The translations under genes and the position numbers were made by a program. From Clostridium sp. 28_17 (GTDB lineage Bacteria > Bacillota > Clostridia > TANB77 > CAG-508): a stretch of DNA of 64,000 nucleotides. The number at the start of each line of letters is the position of its first letter. The first letter of the stretch is position 1. A model generated the notes under the pieces. That model saw nothing but the letters and a program-made list of their open reading frames with translations, had not been told where the DNA came from and did no database searches. Where the stretch lies: contig MNRS01000020.1 of NCBI GenBank assembly GCA_001916065.1, positions 1 through 64,000 on the forward strand, in the 5' to 3' direction. This document shows, in pieces, positions 58,042 through 64,000 of this stretch.

Positions 58042-58710
58042 TTAATCTCCTATCCTATACCCAAGTCCTCTAACAGTCTTAATAATTGACTCATCTCCTA
58101 ATTTTTCTCTAATTCTTTTAATATAAACTGTTAGAGTATTATCATTAACAAAATTCCCAGCAATATCCCAAATTTTTTCTAGCAATTGCTCTCTTGTAAT
58201 CAATTTATTTTGATTAGTAAACAACATAAGCAAAATTCTATATTCCAAACTTGTAAAAATGATTTCTTCATTATCCTTGTATACTTTTGCAGATGTTGTA
58301 TCTATTTTGATATTTTTGTATTGAATTATATTACTGTTTTCTTCTTTTTGCCCATATCTTCGTAAAACTGATTTTATTCTAGATATTAATTCTCTTGTTC
58401 TAAATGGTTTTACAATATAATCATCAGCTCCTAAATCTAAACCTAATACAACACTTGTTTCTTCGTCTTGTGCCGTTAAAAAGATTACTGGTATGTCTTG
58501 TTTTTCTTTAATTTCTTTGCATATATCAAATCCATTTCCATCTGGTAACGATACATCTAAAAGTACTATATCTATTTGTTCTTGTTTTATTTTTTCTGTG
58601 CTTTCTGCTACGCTTTTTGCTGATATTACTTGAAAATTTTCTTGTTCTAACGAATATCTTAATCCCATTACTATTGTTTCGTTATCTTCTACTAATAATA
58701 TTTTTTTCAT
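58042..58710 (-). CDS. OmpR-family response regulator
   Basis: A 222-residue regulator. Receiver domain 1-115 with acidic pocket (Glu8, Asp9), phosphoacceptor Asp52 in IVLLDVSLPDGNG, Thr79 in FLTAQ and Lys101 in IVKPF. DNA-binding winged helix at about 128-222 ends with TLTVYIKRIREKLGDESIIKTVRGLGYRI, the classic OmpR/PhoB recognition region. It is the first gene of the two-component operon; the 62-bp gap between 58711 and 58772 is T-rich and could hold its promoter. It follows spoIIIAH in the same direction. Confidence 0.94.
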   Translation of the reverse strand: MKKILLVEDNETIVMGLRYSLEQENFQVISAKSVAESTEKIKQEQIDIVLLDVSLPDGNGFDICKEIKEKQDIPVIFLTAQDEETSVVLGLDLGADDYIVKPFRTRELISRIKSVLRRYGQKEENSNIIQYKNIKIDTTSAKVYKDNEEIIFTSLEYRILLMLFTNQNKLITREQLLEKIWDIAGNFVNDNTLTVYIKRIREKLGDESIIKTVRGLGYRIGD

Positions 58711-58772
58711 AATTTGTCCTCTTATTTTTTCTTTTTTATTATACTATATCATATTCACTCAAATTTCAAGTT

Positions 58773-59465
58773 TTATTTATTAGAAATATGTATATTTTCA
58801 ACTTTAGATTTTAATTCTCTAGAAATAATATTTTGAATTTGTGCAACTTTTTCAGTATTCAAATTATCATCTTTTACAACAACACTAATACTATCACCAT
58901 TTACAAAAATAACAACATTTTCAAATCCCTTAGTCATAATTAAATTTTCACAAATCATGATACTATTTTTAGTATCATTTATTTTTTTTATTTCTTCTGT
59001 TGCAGATTGTTTTTGTGTTTCCAAAGAATTATTGCTATTTAAAATATTACCATATGTTTCAAGCATTTGTGAGTACATGGTATCTCGTTCTAATTTTGAT
59101 GTTTTAAAATAATCATTTTTATCATTGTCTTTTTGTTGAGTATCACTACTTGTTTCTACAGTTTTATTATCCTCTTTAATATTATTCTCCACTTTGTTGT
59201 CAGTTTCCTGTACTACAGTATTTTCTACGTTTGTTGACACTTTATTATTTATAACATTTTCCGTACTATTTTCTTCACTTACTACATTACTACTAACTAA
59301 TTGTGCATCACCAATATTTGCCATTTTTTCCAATTCTTCTTCCGAACTAGCAGTTTGAACCGCAGTCTTAAAATCCCCATTTGTTGAAAAATTCAAATAT
59401 CCCGCTACCACTAACATCAAAGCAATTACATATATAACAACCTGATTTTTCTTTAAAAATTTCAT
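58773..59465 (-). CDS. spoIIIAH: Stage III sporulation protein AH
   Basis: A 230-residue mother-cell membrane protein of the SpoIIIA-SpoIIQ channel that links mother cell and forespore. One N-terminal helix (QVVIYVIALMLVVAGYLNFS, about 8-28) is followed by a low-complexity acidic, Asn-rich linker (about 50-125) and the C-terminal ring-building (EscJ/PrgK-like) domain at about 130-228: YSQMLETYGNILNSNNSLE, VIFVNGDSISVVVKD and IISRELKSKVENIHISNK. It ends the spoIIIA operon. It contains no CGG and an unbroken frame, in contrast to spoIIIAG upstream. Confidence 0.92.
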   Translation of the reverse strand: MKFLKKNQVVIYVIALMLVVAGYLNFSTNGDFKTAVQTASSEEELEKMANIGDAQLVSSNVVSEENSTENVINNKVSTNVENTVVQETDNKVENNIKEDNKTVETSSDTQQKDNDKNDYFKTSKLERDTMYSQMLETYGNILNSNNSLETQKQSATEEIKKINDTKNSIMICENLIMTKGFENVVIFVNGDSISVVVKDDNLNTEKVAQIQNIISRELKSKVENIHISNK

Positions 59466-59512
59466 TTTTATATTCCTCCTATTAAAATTCTTTTATAGGC
59501 TTCAACGAAATA

Positions 59513-60149
59513 TTAGTTTCCTTGAAACACCTGAATTTTGTGTGTAGCAAGTCCTGTTGCTGCCTCTACTGCTTGAATTATTGCAGTTTTCACATTTATA
59601 TCAGAAGCCCCTTTAGCAGTAATAATTGCACCTTCAATTTTAGGTTCAACCGTTTTTTGAACTATGGGTGTTTTAGTTCCATTCTGTTCTTGGTAAATTA
59701 CTTCTTTTTGAGAATCTTTCTGTTCAACCTTTTTAACTCCACCACTTTTGTCTGTTTCCTCAGTTGTGCTCGTTTTGGAATTTTCATTGTACATTGCAAC
59801 TGTTTCTGCAGATTCTGAATAATTTATAAATACTTTTACATCTCCAACACCTTCAATATTAGTCAAAATATTTTCAAGTCTTTGTTCTAAATTTTCATTA
59901 GTTATCCCGATTTGAACTTTGTGTGGTAGAATTGGTTGTACTCTGTGTTGTTTTTGCTTCTGCCAGTTGTTTTCCTGCAGAATTAGTCATATTTTTACTT
60001 GAACTCTTATCTCCACTCCAAACATAATTTATTATAACAACTGTTATTATTAAAACAACTATTAGAAAGACTAAATTTTCTATTTTTCTTTTGTTATTTC
60101 CTTGAATTTCATCATTACCAATCATTTTTTTTAACTTATCCTTAAACAT
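59513..60149 (-). CDS. spoIIIAG: Stage III sporulation protein AG, encoded in two frames joined by a +1 shift
   Basis: Component that forms a large ring in the mother-cell membrane of the SpoIIIA channel. The zero frame from the ATG at 60149 gives the cytoplasmic start, one helix (about 27-46: VFLIVVLIITVVIINYV) and a Thr/Ser/Gln-rich linker, and stops after 83 residues at NRDN. The ring domain is in the +1 frame: GITNENLEQRLENILTNIEG, then VGDVKVFINYS, and near the end ATGLATHKIQVFQGN. The junction is AAT-CGG-G (59906-59912); omitting the C reads AAT-GGG. The joined protein has about 211 residues, as expected. Both halves are well conserved. It overlaps spoIIIAF by 19 bp. An internal start at 59866 would lack the membrane helix. 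Confidence 0.87.
59906..59912 (-). other. +1 frameshift site in spoIIIAG (AAT CGG G)
   Basis: Zero-frame codons are AAT (59912-59910) and CGG (59909-59907), codon 81. Omitting the C at 59909 gives GGG and continues into the ring-building domain. Reading CGG in frame reaches a stop two codons later. Confidence 0.85.
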
Positions 60150-60622
60150 TTTTCATTCACCCCATATTCTTGTATTATAAATTTTTTAACAGTTTCAATT
60201 CCATTCTCATCCAAGTTACACCTGATAAATATTTGTTCTATTCCAGTATCTTGGTCTGATATATGTGCTTTTACATTGCAACTGTCTATTTCATATCCTA
60301 ATTCCTCAGTTTTTTGTATAATATTTTTTTCAATCTTTTCTTCATACAATTCATTTAATTTACTATCCATTGTAGTCTGGTCAACCACCTCAGTTGTTGC
60401 TGATGTTTCTGTACTATATTGCCTATATAAATTTTCTACATCAAATTTCAATTCATTTTTATTTTCAACAAATGGCGCTATTATACTAAATAAAATATAC
60501 ATCCCCATAACCATTTTGACATATTTTTTTGTCTTATTATTAGGAAGTATCATTTCAAGTATTGATACAACAATTAATGCCAAACACAAATTTTTTACCC
60601 ATGAACTTAAAAAACTAATCAT
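60131..60622 (-). CDS. spoIIIAF: Stage III sporulation protein AF
   Basis: A 163-residue mother-cell membrane protein of the SpoIIIA complex. Two N-terminal helices (FLSSWVKNLCLALIVVSILE and VKMVMGMYILFSIIAPFV) precede a C-terminal soluble domain (about 90-163: EKNIIQKTEELGYEIDSCNV, then IFIRCNLDENGIETVKKFI). RBS lies just before the ATG at 60622. Its end overlaps spoIIIAG by 19 bp, indicating coupled translation. Frame is unbroken. Confidence 0.92.
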   Translation of the reverse strand: MISFLSSWVKNLCLALIVVSILEMILPNNKTKKYVKMVMGMYILFSIIAPFVENKNELKFDVENLYRQYSTETSATTEVVDQTTMDSKLNELYEEKIEKNIIQKTEELGYEIDSCNVKAHISDQDTGIEQIFIRCNLDENGIETVKKFIIQEYGVNEKCLRIS

Positions 60623-60633
60623 CTATATCACCT

Positions 60634-61845
60634 CTATCTAAACATCATTCCTGCATTTGACATTCTTATCAATAATGTTGTCCCAATTATTACCATAAAT
60701 GAAATTGTAACTAAAATTGCTAACAAAATTTTAAAAATATCTGCAACTTCATCTAATAATTTTACAATTTTACCATCTGCAATAACTTCGCTTACACTTG
60801 CAATTAATTTATATGAAAACGTTAATACTGTAAGTTTTAAAATTGGTAAAATACATATTCCAATAATGACTATAACACCTACAAATCCAACTGCATTTTT
60901 TAAAATCAAGCCACATCCTAATACACTATCTACAACATCACCTAAAATTTTACCAACAACTGGAACTGCCGAACTTACAAGTGCCTTTGCGGTTTTTGCA
61001 GTAATTCCATCAACAGAACTAGCCATTGTTCCCTCTAAAGAAACAACTCCTACAAATATCGTCAGCACAATTCCCAAAAACCAAATTGTTGTCGATTTTA
61101 AAAATTTTGATATCTTATCAATCTGAACTCTATCAGAAATTTTGGAAATTATGCTCATTGATGTTATGATTAATATTACTGGTATTAAAACATTTTCAAT
61201 TAAATTTCCTATGAAATTGATCATAAATAATATTATTGGTTCTAATATACTCGTTGTGCTAATACTTCCTGTATAAAGCATTAGAGATATTAATACTGGA
61301 ATTAATGTATTCATAAAGCCAACTAAGTTTGTTGATGTTGTTTTTACTAAGTTAATAATGTCAGAAAAGTTTGTCATAATTACTGTTATTATTGCTATGT
61401 ATTGAACATAATATATTAATTTTGATATATTATCATTTTCTAAACTTTCACTTATTGATTTTAAAATACTATGTATTATTATTATTGCTAATATACATGC
61501 TAGACTTTTTGATCCTGTTTGTACTTCTGTTCCAAGCAAATTCAGTATTTTTTTGTATATTGTAGTATTATCTATCTCACCTTTTATGGCAGAATTTAAA
61601 ATTTCATTAATGTCTATATTTTCAAAAAAATCACCTGTATATTGTTTTGAATTCTGTATAAAAGAATTTATTCCAAATGTTTCTTCTTGCTTTTCTATAT
61701 CCTCTTGTGTTATTTTTGTAGTGCTTTCTGTTTTTTCTTCATTTTCTGTATTTATTAAGGTATTTGTATCATTTAATGCTTTTGATTGCATTGGCAACAA
61801 AAATATTAATATTATGAATGTAATTATTATCTTTTGTTTTTTCAC
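60634..61845 (-). CDS. spoIIIAE: Stage III sporulation protein AE
   Basis: A 403-residue polytopic membrane protein, the largest SpoIIIA component. A signal-like first helix (IIITFIILIFLLPMQSKA) is followed by an extracellular linker, then about seven helices. Conserved-looking regions include ITSMSIISKISDRVQIDKIS and the glycine-rich VGVVSLEGTMASSVDGITAKTAKALVSSAVPVVGKILGDV-type segment around residues 265-305, which is well matched to the family. It is 11 bp upstream of spoIIIAF. Frame intact. Confidence 0.94.
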   Translation of the reverse strand: MKKQKIIITFIILIFLLPMQSKALNDTNTLINTENEEKTESTTKITQEDIEKQEETFGINSFIQNSKQYTGDFFENIDINEILNSAIKGEIDNTTIYKKILNLLGTEVQTGSKSLACILAIIIIHSILKSISESLENDNISKLIYYVQYIAIITVIMTNFSDIINLVKTTSTNLVGFMNTLIPVLISLMLYTGSISTTSILEPIILFMINFIGNLIENVLIPVILIITSMSIISKISDRVQIDKISKFLKSTTIWFLGIVLTIFVGVVSLEGTMASSVDGITAKTAKALVSSAVPVVGKILGDVVDSVLGCGLILKNAVGFVGVIVIIGICILPILKLTVLTFSYKLIASVSEVIADGKIVKLLDEVADIFKILLAILVTISFMVIIGTTLLIRMSNAGMMFR

Positions 61846-61927
61846 ATTTAATATTCCTCCTCAATTTAGGAATTTCTAGTCAAAATTTAAATGTATCCTT
61901 ATATAAAAAGTTCTGGTTATCCCATTT

Positions 61928-62314
61928 TTACGGTAAAATTTTTAATATTATTTCTAATAAACTTGATATTATTGGAATAGACATAGAAATAATAATTATT
62001 TTACTCCCTATTTCTATCTTGCTTGCAATTGCTGCTTCTCCTGAATCTTTACAAACACTAACAGCAAATTCAGATAAAAAAGCAATCCCCGTTATTTTTA
62101 TTAAAAGTGCTATAAACTGTGTATTTATAGAAAATTTATCTTGAATTGTCTCAATTAAATTAATAATTCCTGTTAGCCTATCCATTACAAGAAATAAAAT
62201 TAGTATTCCTGTTAAAATGCTTATAAATATTGCATATTCAGGTCTATACTGTTTTAGCATTATTATAATTATCAGTGCAATAAAAGCAATTCCTATTATT
62301 TTAATTATTTCCAT
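61928..62314 (-). CDS. spoIIIAD: Stage III sporulation protein AD
   Basis: A 128-residue membrane protein with four helices. IIKIIGIAFIALIIIIMLKQ, YRPEYAIFISILTGILILFL and the conserved ITGIAFLSEFAVSVCKDSGEAAIASKIEIG-type region (about 77-106) identify it. With SpoIIIAC it forms the inner part of the mother-cell-to-forespore channel. It is separated from spoIIIAE by 82 bp and follows spoIIIAC by 61 bp. Confidence 0.93.
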   Translation of the reverse strand: MEIIKIIGIAFIALIIIIMLKQYRPEYAIFISILTGILILFLVMDRLTGIINLIETIQDKFSINTQFIALLIKITGIAFLSEFAVSVCKDSGEAAIASKIEIGSKIIIISMSIPIISSLLEIILKILP

Positions 62315-62375
62315 TACTTTTCCGTCCTTATTTATAAATTTTTACCCTTAAAGATTCACTTCATATCACAAATTT

Positions 62376-62570
62376 TTATAAGTTAAATAATGTACGTACT
62401 GTATCAAACAATCCACTTATTTCTTTAATAACCATTGTAAGAACAATAACAAGACCTGCAAGTGTAGTCATCATTGCCTGGTCCTCTCTACCTGCACGAA
62501 CTAAAACTTGATACAAAACTGCAACCAATATTCCAATTGCCGCTATTTTAAACAATAAGTCTATACTCAT
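62376..62570 (-). CDS. spoIIIAC: Stage III sporulation protein AC
   Basis: A 64-residue two-helix protein: IDLLFKIAAIGILVAVLYQV, then LVRAGREDQAMMTTLAGLVIV-type second helix and a short tail ISGLFDTVRTLFNL. The GREDQA loop is the family hallmark. It lies 46 bp downstream of the full-length spoIIIAB end and 61 bp upstream of spoIIIAD. Confidence 0.94.
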   Translation of the reverse strand: MSIDLLFKIAAIGILVAVLYQVLVRAGREDQAMMTTLAGLVIVLTMVIKEISGLFDTVRTLFNL

Positions 62571-62616
62571 AAATATTTCCCCCTTAATTTTTTATAAAAA
62601 TCCATCACTTTATAAT

Positions 62617-63127
62617 TTATGCTAAAATAATAACAATAGCCATTCCTATACTCATTCCAAGTTTTTTATACAATTTTTCATTTTTATTTTTTTCTTCTTG
62701 TGCTTGTCTAATTTGCTCATTCAAAAAAGTTTCTGTAACCTCAATCTGGCTAATTTGTCCCTGTATATCTGTTGCTCCGGAGTAGTTTTGATAATGTTTT
62801 TAAAGCCTGTCTATCTTCTTCATTTAAATTACTTTGAAACTCATCAACTGCTCTTTCCCATGCTACTCCGGCAGATTCAGTTTTCATTTTATCAACTGCC
62901 ATATTAAACAAATTAGAAATATTTTTGTTTGAATTATTCGAAATTCCTACAAATATTTCTGGAATTGGCTCATATGTAAATTTTATTTTAGATTTGAATA
63001 TGTTTAATGCATTTTTTAATTCTTCCAACTCGTCCAATCTAAACTTATATTTTTGAGATATATTTTTACCAATCAATGTAGCAATTAAAAACACAAAAAA
63101 AAGCATACAATATTTAATAAACTGCAT
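62617..63127 (-). CDS. spoIIIAB: Stage III sporulation protein AB, encoded in two frames joined by a +1 shift
   Basis: Mother-cell membrane protein of the SpoIIIA complex. The zero frame from the ATG at 63127 gives a first helix (FIKYCMLFFVFLIATLIGKN), the LDELEELKNALNIFKSKIKF segment and SAGVAWERAVDEF, and stops after 125 residues at RYTGTN. The family C-terminus lies in the +1 frame: GATDIQGQISQIEVTETFL, a coiled coil, then LYKKLGMSIGMAIVIILA, the final helix, ending at 62617. The junction is CTC-CGG-A (62776-62782); omitting the C reads CTC-GGA and restores the expected L-L-G-x-x-D motif. Joined length about 169 residues matches the family. It is the first spoIIIA gene present; spoIIIAA is not immediately upstream. 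Confidence 0.87.
62776..62782 (-). other. +1 frameshift site in spoIIIAB (CTC CGG A)
   Basis: Zero-frame codons are CTC (62782-62780) and CGG (62779-62777), codon 117. Omitting the C at 62779 gives GGA and restores the conserved C-terminus with its last helix. In frame the next stop is 8 residues after the Arg. Confidence 0.85.
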
Positions 63128-63247
63128 TTTAAATCTCCTTGCATTTATTTTTTTATATTATATGCTCTTTATTTAATTTTAGAACTCTATTTATATATCT
63201 TTAAAAATTTATTAACCGTCCCATATGGAATCAATATACACAAAAAA

Positions 63248-63988
63248 TTATTGTATCCATTTAAATGAATTTGCTATGTTACTTGCCTCTGCTTCTAGTG
63301 CATCTGCTTCATCTAAATTGAAACTATATGCTGTTATACAAGATAATTTTTTTCCATTTAAAATATAATAATAATATGTTACCTGTTTTGGTTCTGTGTT
63401 GTAAACCATTTTAACTTTTAATACATCATAATTATTTTTAGTTTTTTCTATCATCATTTCTTGTGTTTCAGGCTTTTCTGTTGAGTTTTCTAATCCTGCT
63501 TCCAAGTTTGTTTTTACATCATCAATATTTGATATTGTTTCTTGTTCCGATGGATCATAATAAACATTTATTCCTGCTGGATATGATGCATAATCTCCTT
63601 CAGTAATTTCGTTTGATTCATTTAAAACAGGTTTATTACTTATGTATTTATAGAAATTCCATTCTGTTTTATATTCTGATTGACCTTTTGTCCAGTCTTT
63701 TTGCATTTCAAATTGTACATTTGAATCTTGGTATACTTCATTTTCCGCTTTTTTATTTGTAATTATTGATAATGTAAAAAATAGCATAAAAATTGCAACT
63801 AAAATTGTAAAACTTAAAATTTGCCATTTTGATATTTTGGTACTACCTATTGTGTTATTTTCTGCATCTTCTACATAATAAAATTTTCCTTTATATTTTT
63901 TGATAATTCCTAATTGTTTTAAATAACTAAATGAATATTTTGCTTTTCTTTTATCTTCTACCTCTGCAATTACTTCATCTTTTAACAT
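63248..63988 (-). CDS. Unknown membrane-anchored protein, possibly cut by the right edge
   Basis: At least 246 residues. An N-terminal cytoplasmic part (DEVIAEVEDKRKAKYSFSYL, then LGIIKKYKGKFYYVEDAE) resembles a short winged-helix-like or zinc-ribbon-free domain, but I cannot name it. One transmembrane helix (about 75-95: LSFTILVAIFMLFFTLSII) leads to an extracellular domain with QDSNVQFEMQKDWTKGQ, YASYPAGINVYYDP and YYYYILNGKKLSCITAYSFN, suggestive of a PsbP-like or lipoprotein-type fold. The frame stays open upstream of 63988 to the window end, so the true start may lie outside. It occupies the place where spoIIIAA usually lies. Confidence 0.55.
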   Translation of the reverse strand: MLKDEVIAEVEDKRKAKYSFSYLKQLGIIKKYKGKFYYVEDAENNTIGSTKISKWQILSFTILVAIFMLFFTLSIITNKKAENEVYQDSNVQFEMQKDWTKGQSEYKTEWNFYKYISNKPVLNESNEITEGDYASYPAGINVYYDPSEQETISNIDDVKTNLEAGLENSTEKPETQEMMIEKTKNNYDVLKVKMVYNTEPKQVTYYYYILNGKKLSCITAYSFNLDEADALEAEASNIANSFKWIQ

Positions 63989-64000
63989 TGCTTTTTCTTG

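Overview
The window is about 64 kb of very AT-rich DNA from a low-GC, endospore-forming Firmicute, most likely an anaerobic gut-type member of the Clostridia. The evidence is a spoIIIA operon, a dipicolinate synthase subunit, tandem acetate kinases with phosphotransacetylase, Gram-positive ribosome-binding sites and short intergenic gaps. I see no rRNA, tRNA, CRISPR array or complete insertion sequence.

Layout. 1-3.1 kb: a broken pilin-like surface protein running off the left edge, a divergent XRE regulator and a XerC/D-type recombinase. 3.1-7.0 kb: a YneA-like LysM protein with LexA-box-like sites, a CmpB-family membrane protein, oligoendopeptidase F and dpaB. 7.2-11.0 kb: a second pilin-like protein with a C-type-lectin/FGE-like tail, its divergent XRE regulator with three operator-like sites, and an acyl-CoA synthetase. 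11.2-37.8 kb: a surface-polysaccharide locus with a flippase, many GT2, GT4 and GT-C-like glycosyltransferases, a Wzm/Wzt-type ABC exporter, an O-antigen-ligase-like protein, and two secreted wall enzymes with many ricin-type lectin repeats. 37.9-41.5 kb: ackA, ackA, pta. 41.6-45 kb: a MacB/FtsX-type ABC system. 45.1-56.8 kb: a compact one-strand cluster of five transporters, small hydrolases and acyltransferases. 56.8-58.7 kb: a two-component system. 58.8-63.1 kb: spoIIIAB to spoIIIAH, followed by a membrane protein at the right edge.

Main discovery. Four genes (dpaB, spoIIIAB, spoIIIAG and a GT4 glycosyltransferase) are each split by a +1 frame change. At all four breaks the zero-frame codon is CGG, preceded by a codon ending in a pyrimidine. 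Skipping the C and reading the next triplet as GGN (glycine) restores a protein matching the family in motif and length. Read by eye on both strands, these four are the only in-frame CGG codons I could find in the window, although roughly 95 CGG trinucleotides occur out of frame on coding strands. This suggests that CGG has no arginine decoding here and acts as a +1 frameshift signal (NNY-C-GGN). Three of the four genes are sporulation genes.

Three other genes are broken by ordinary means: a 47-bp tandem duplication in a lectin-glucosaminidase gene, a repeat-flanked deletion in the first pilin-like gene, and a one-base shift in a GT-C-like gene. None of these breaks contains CGG.
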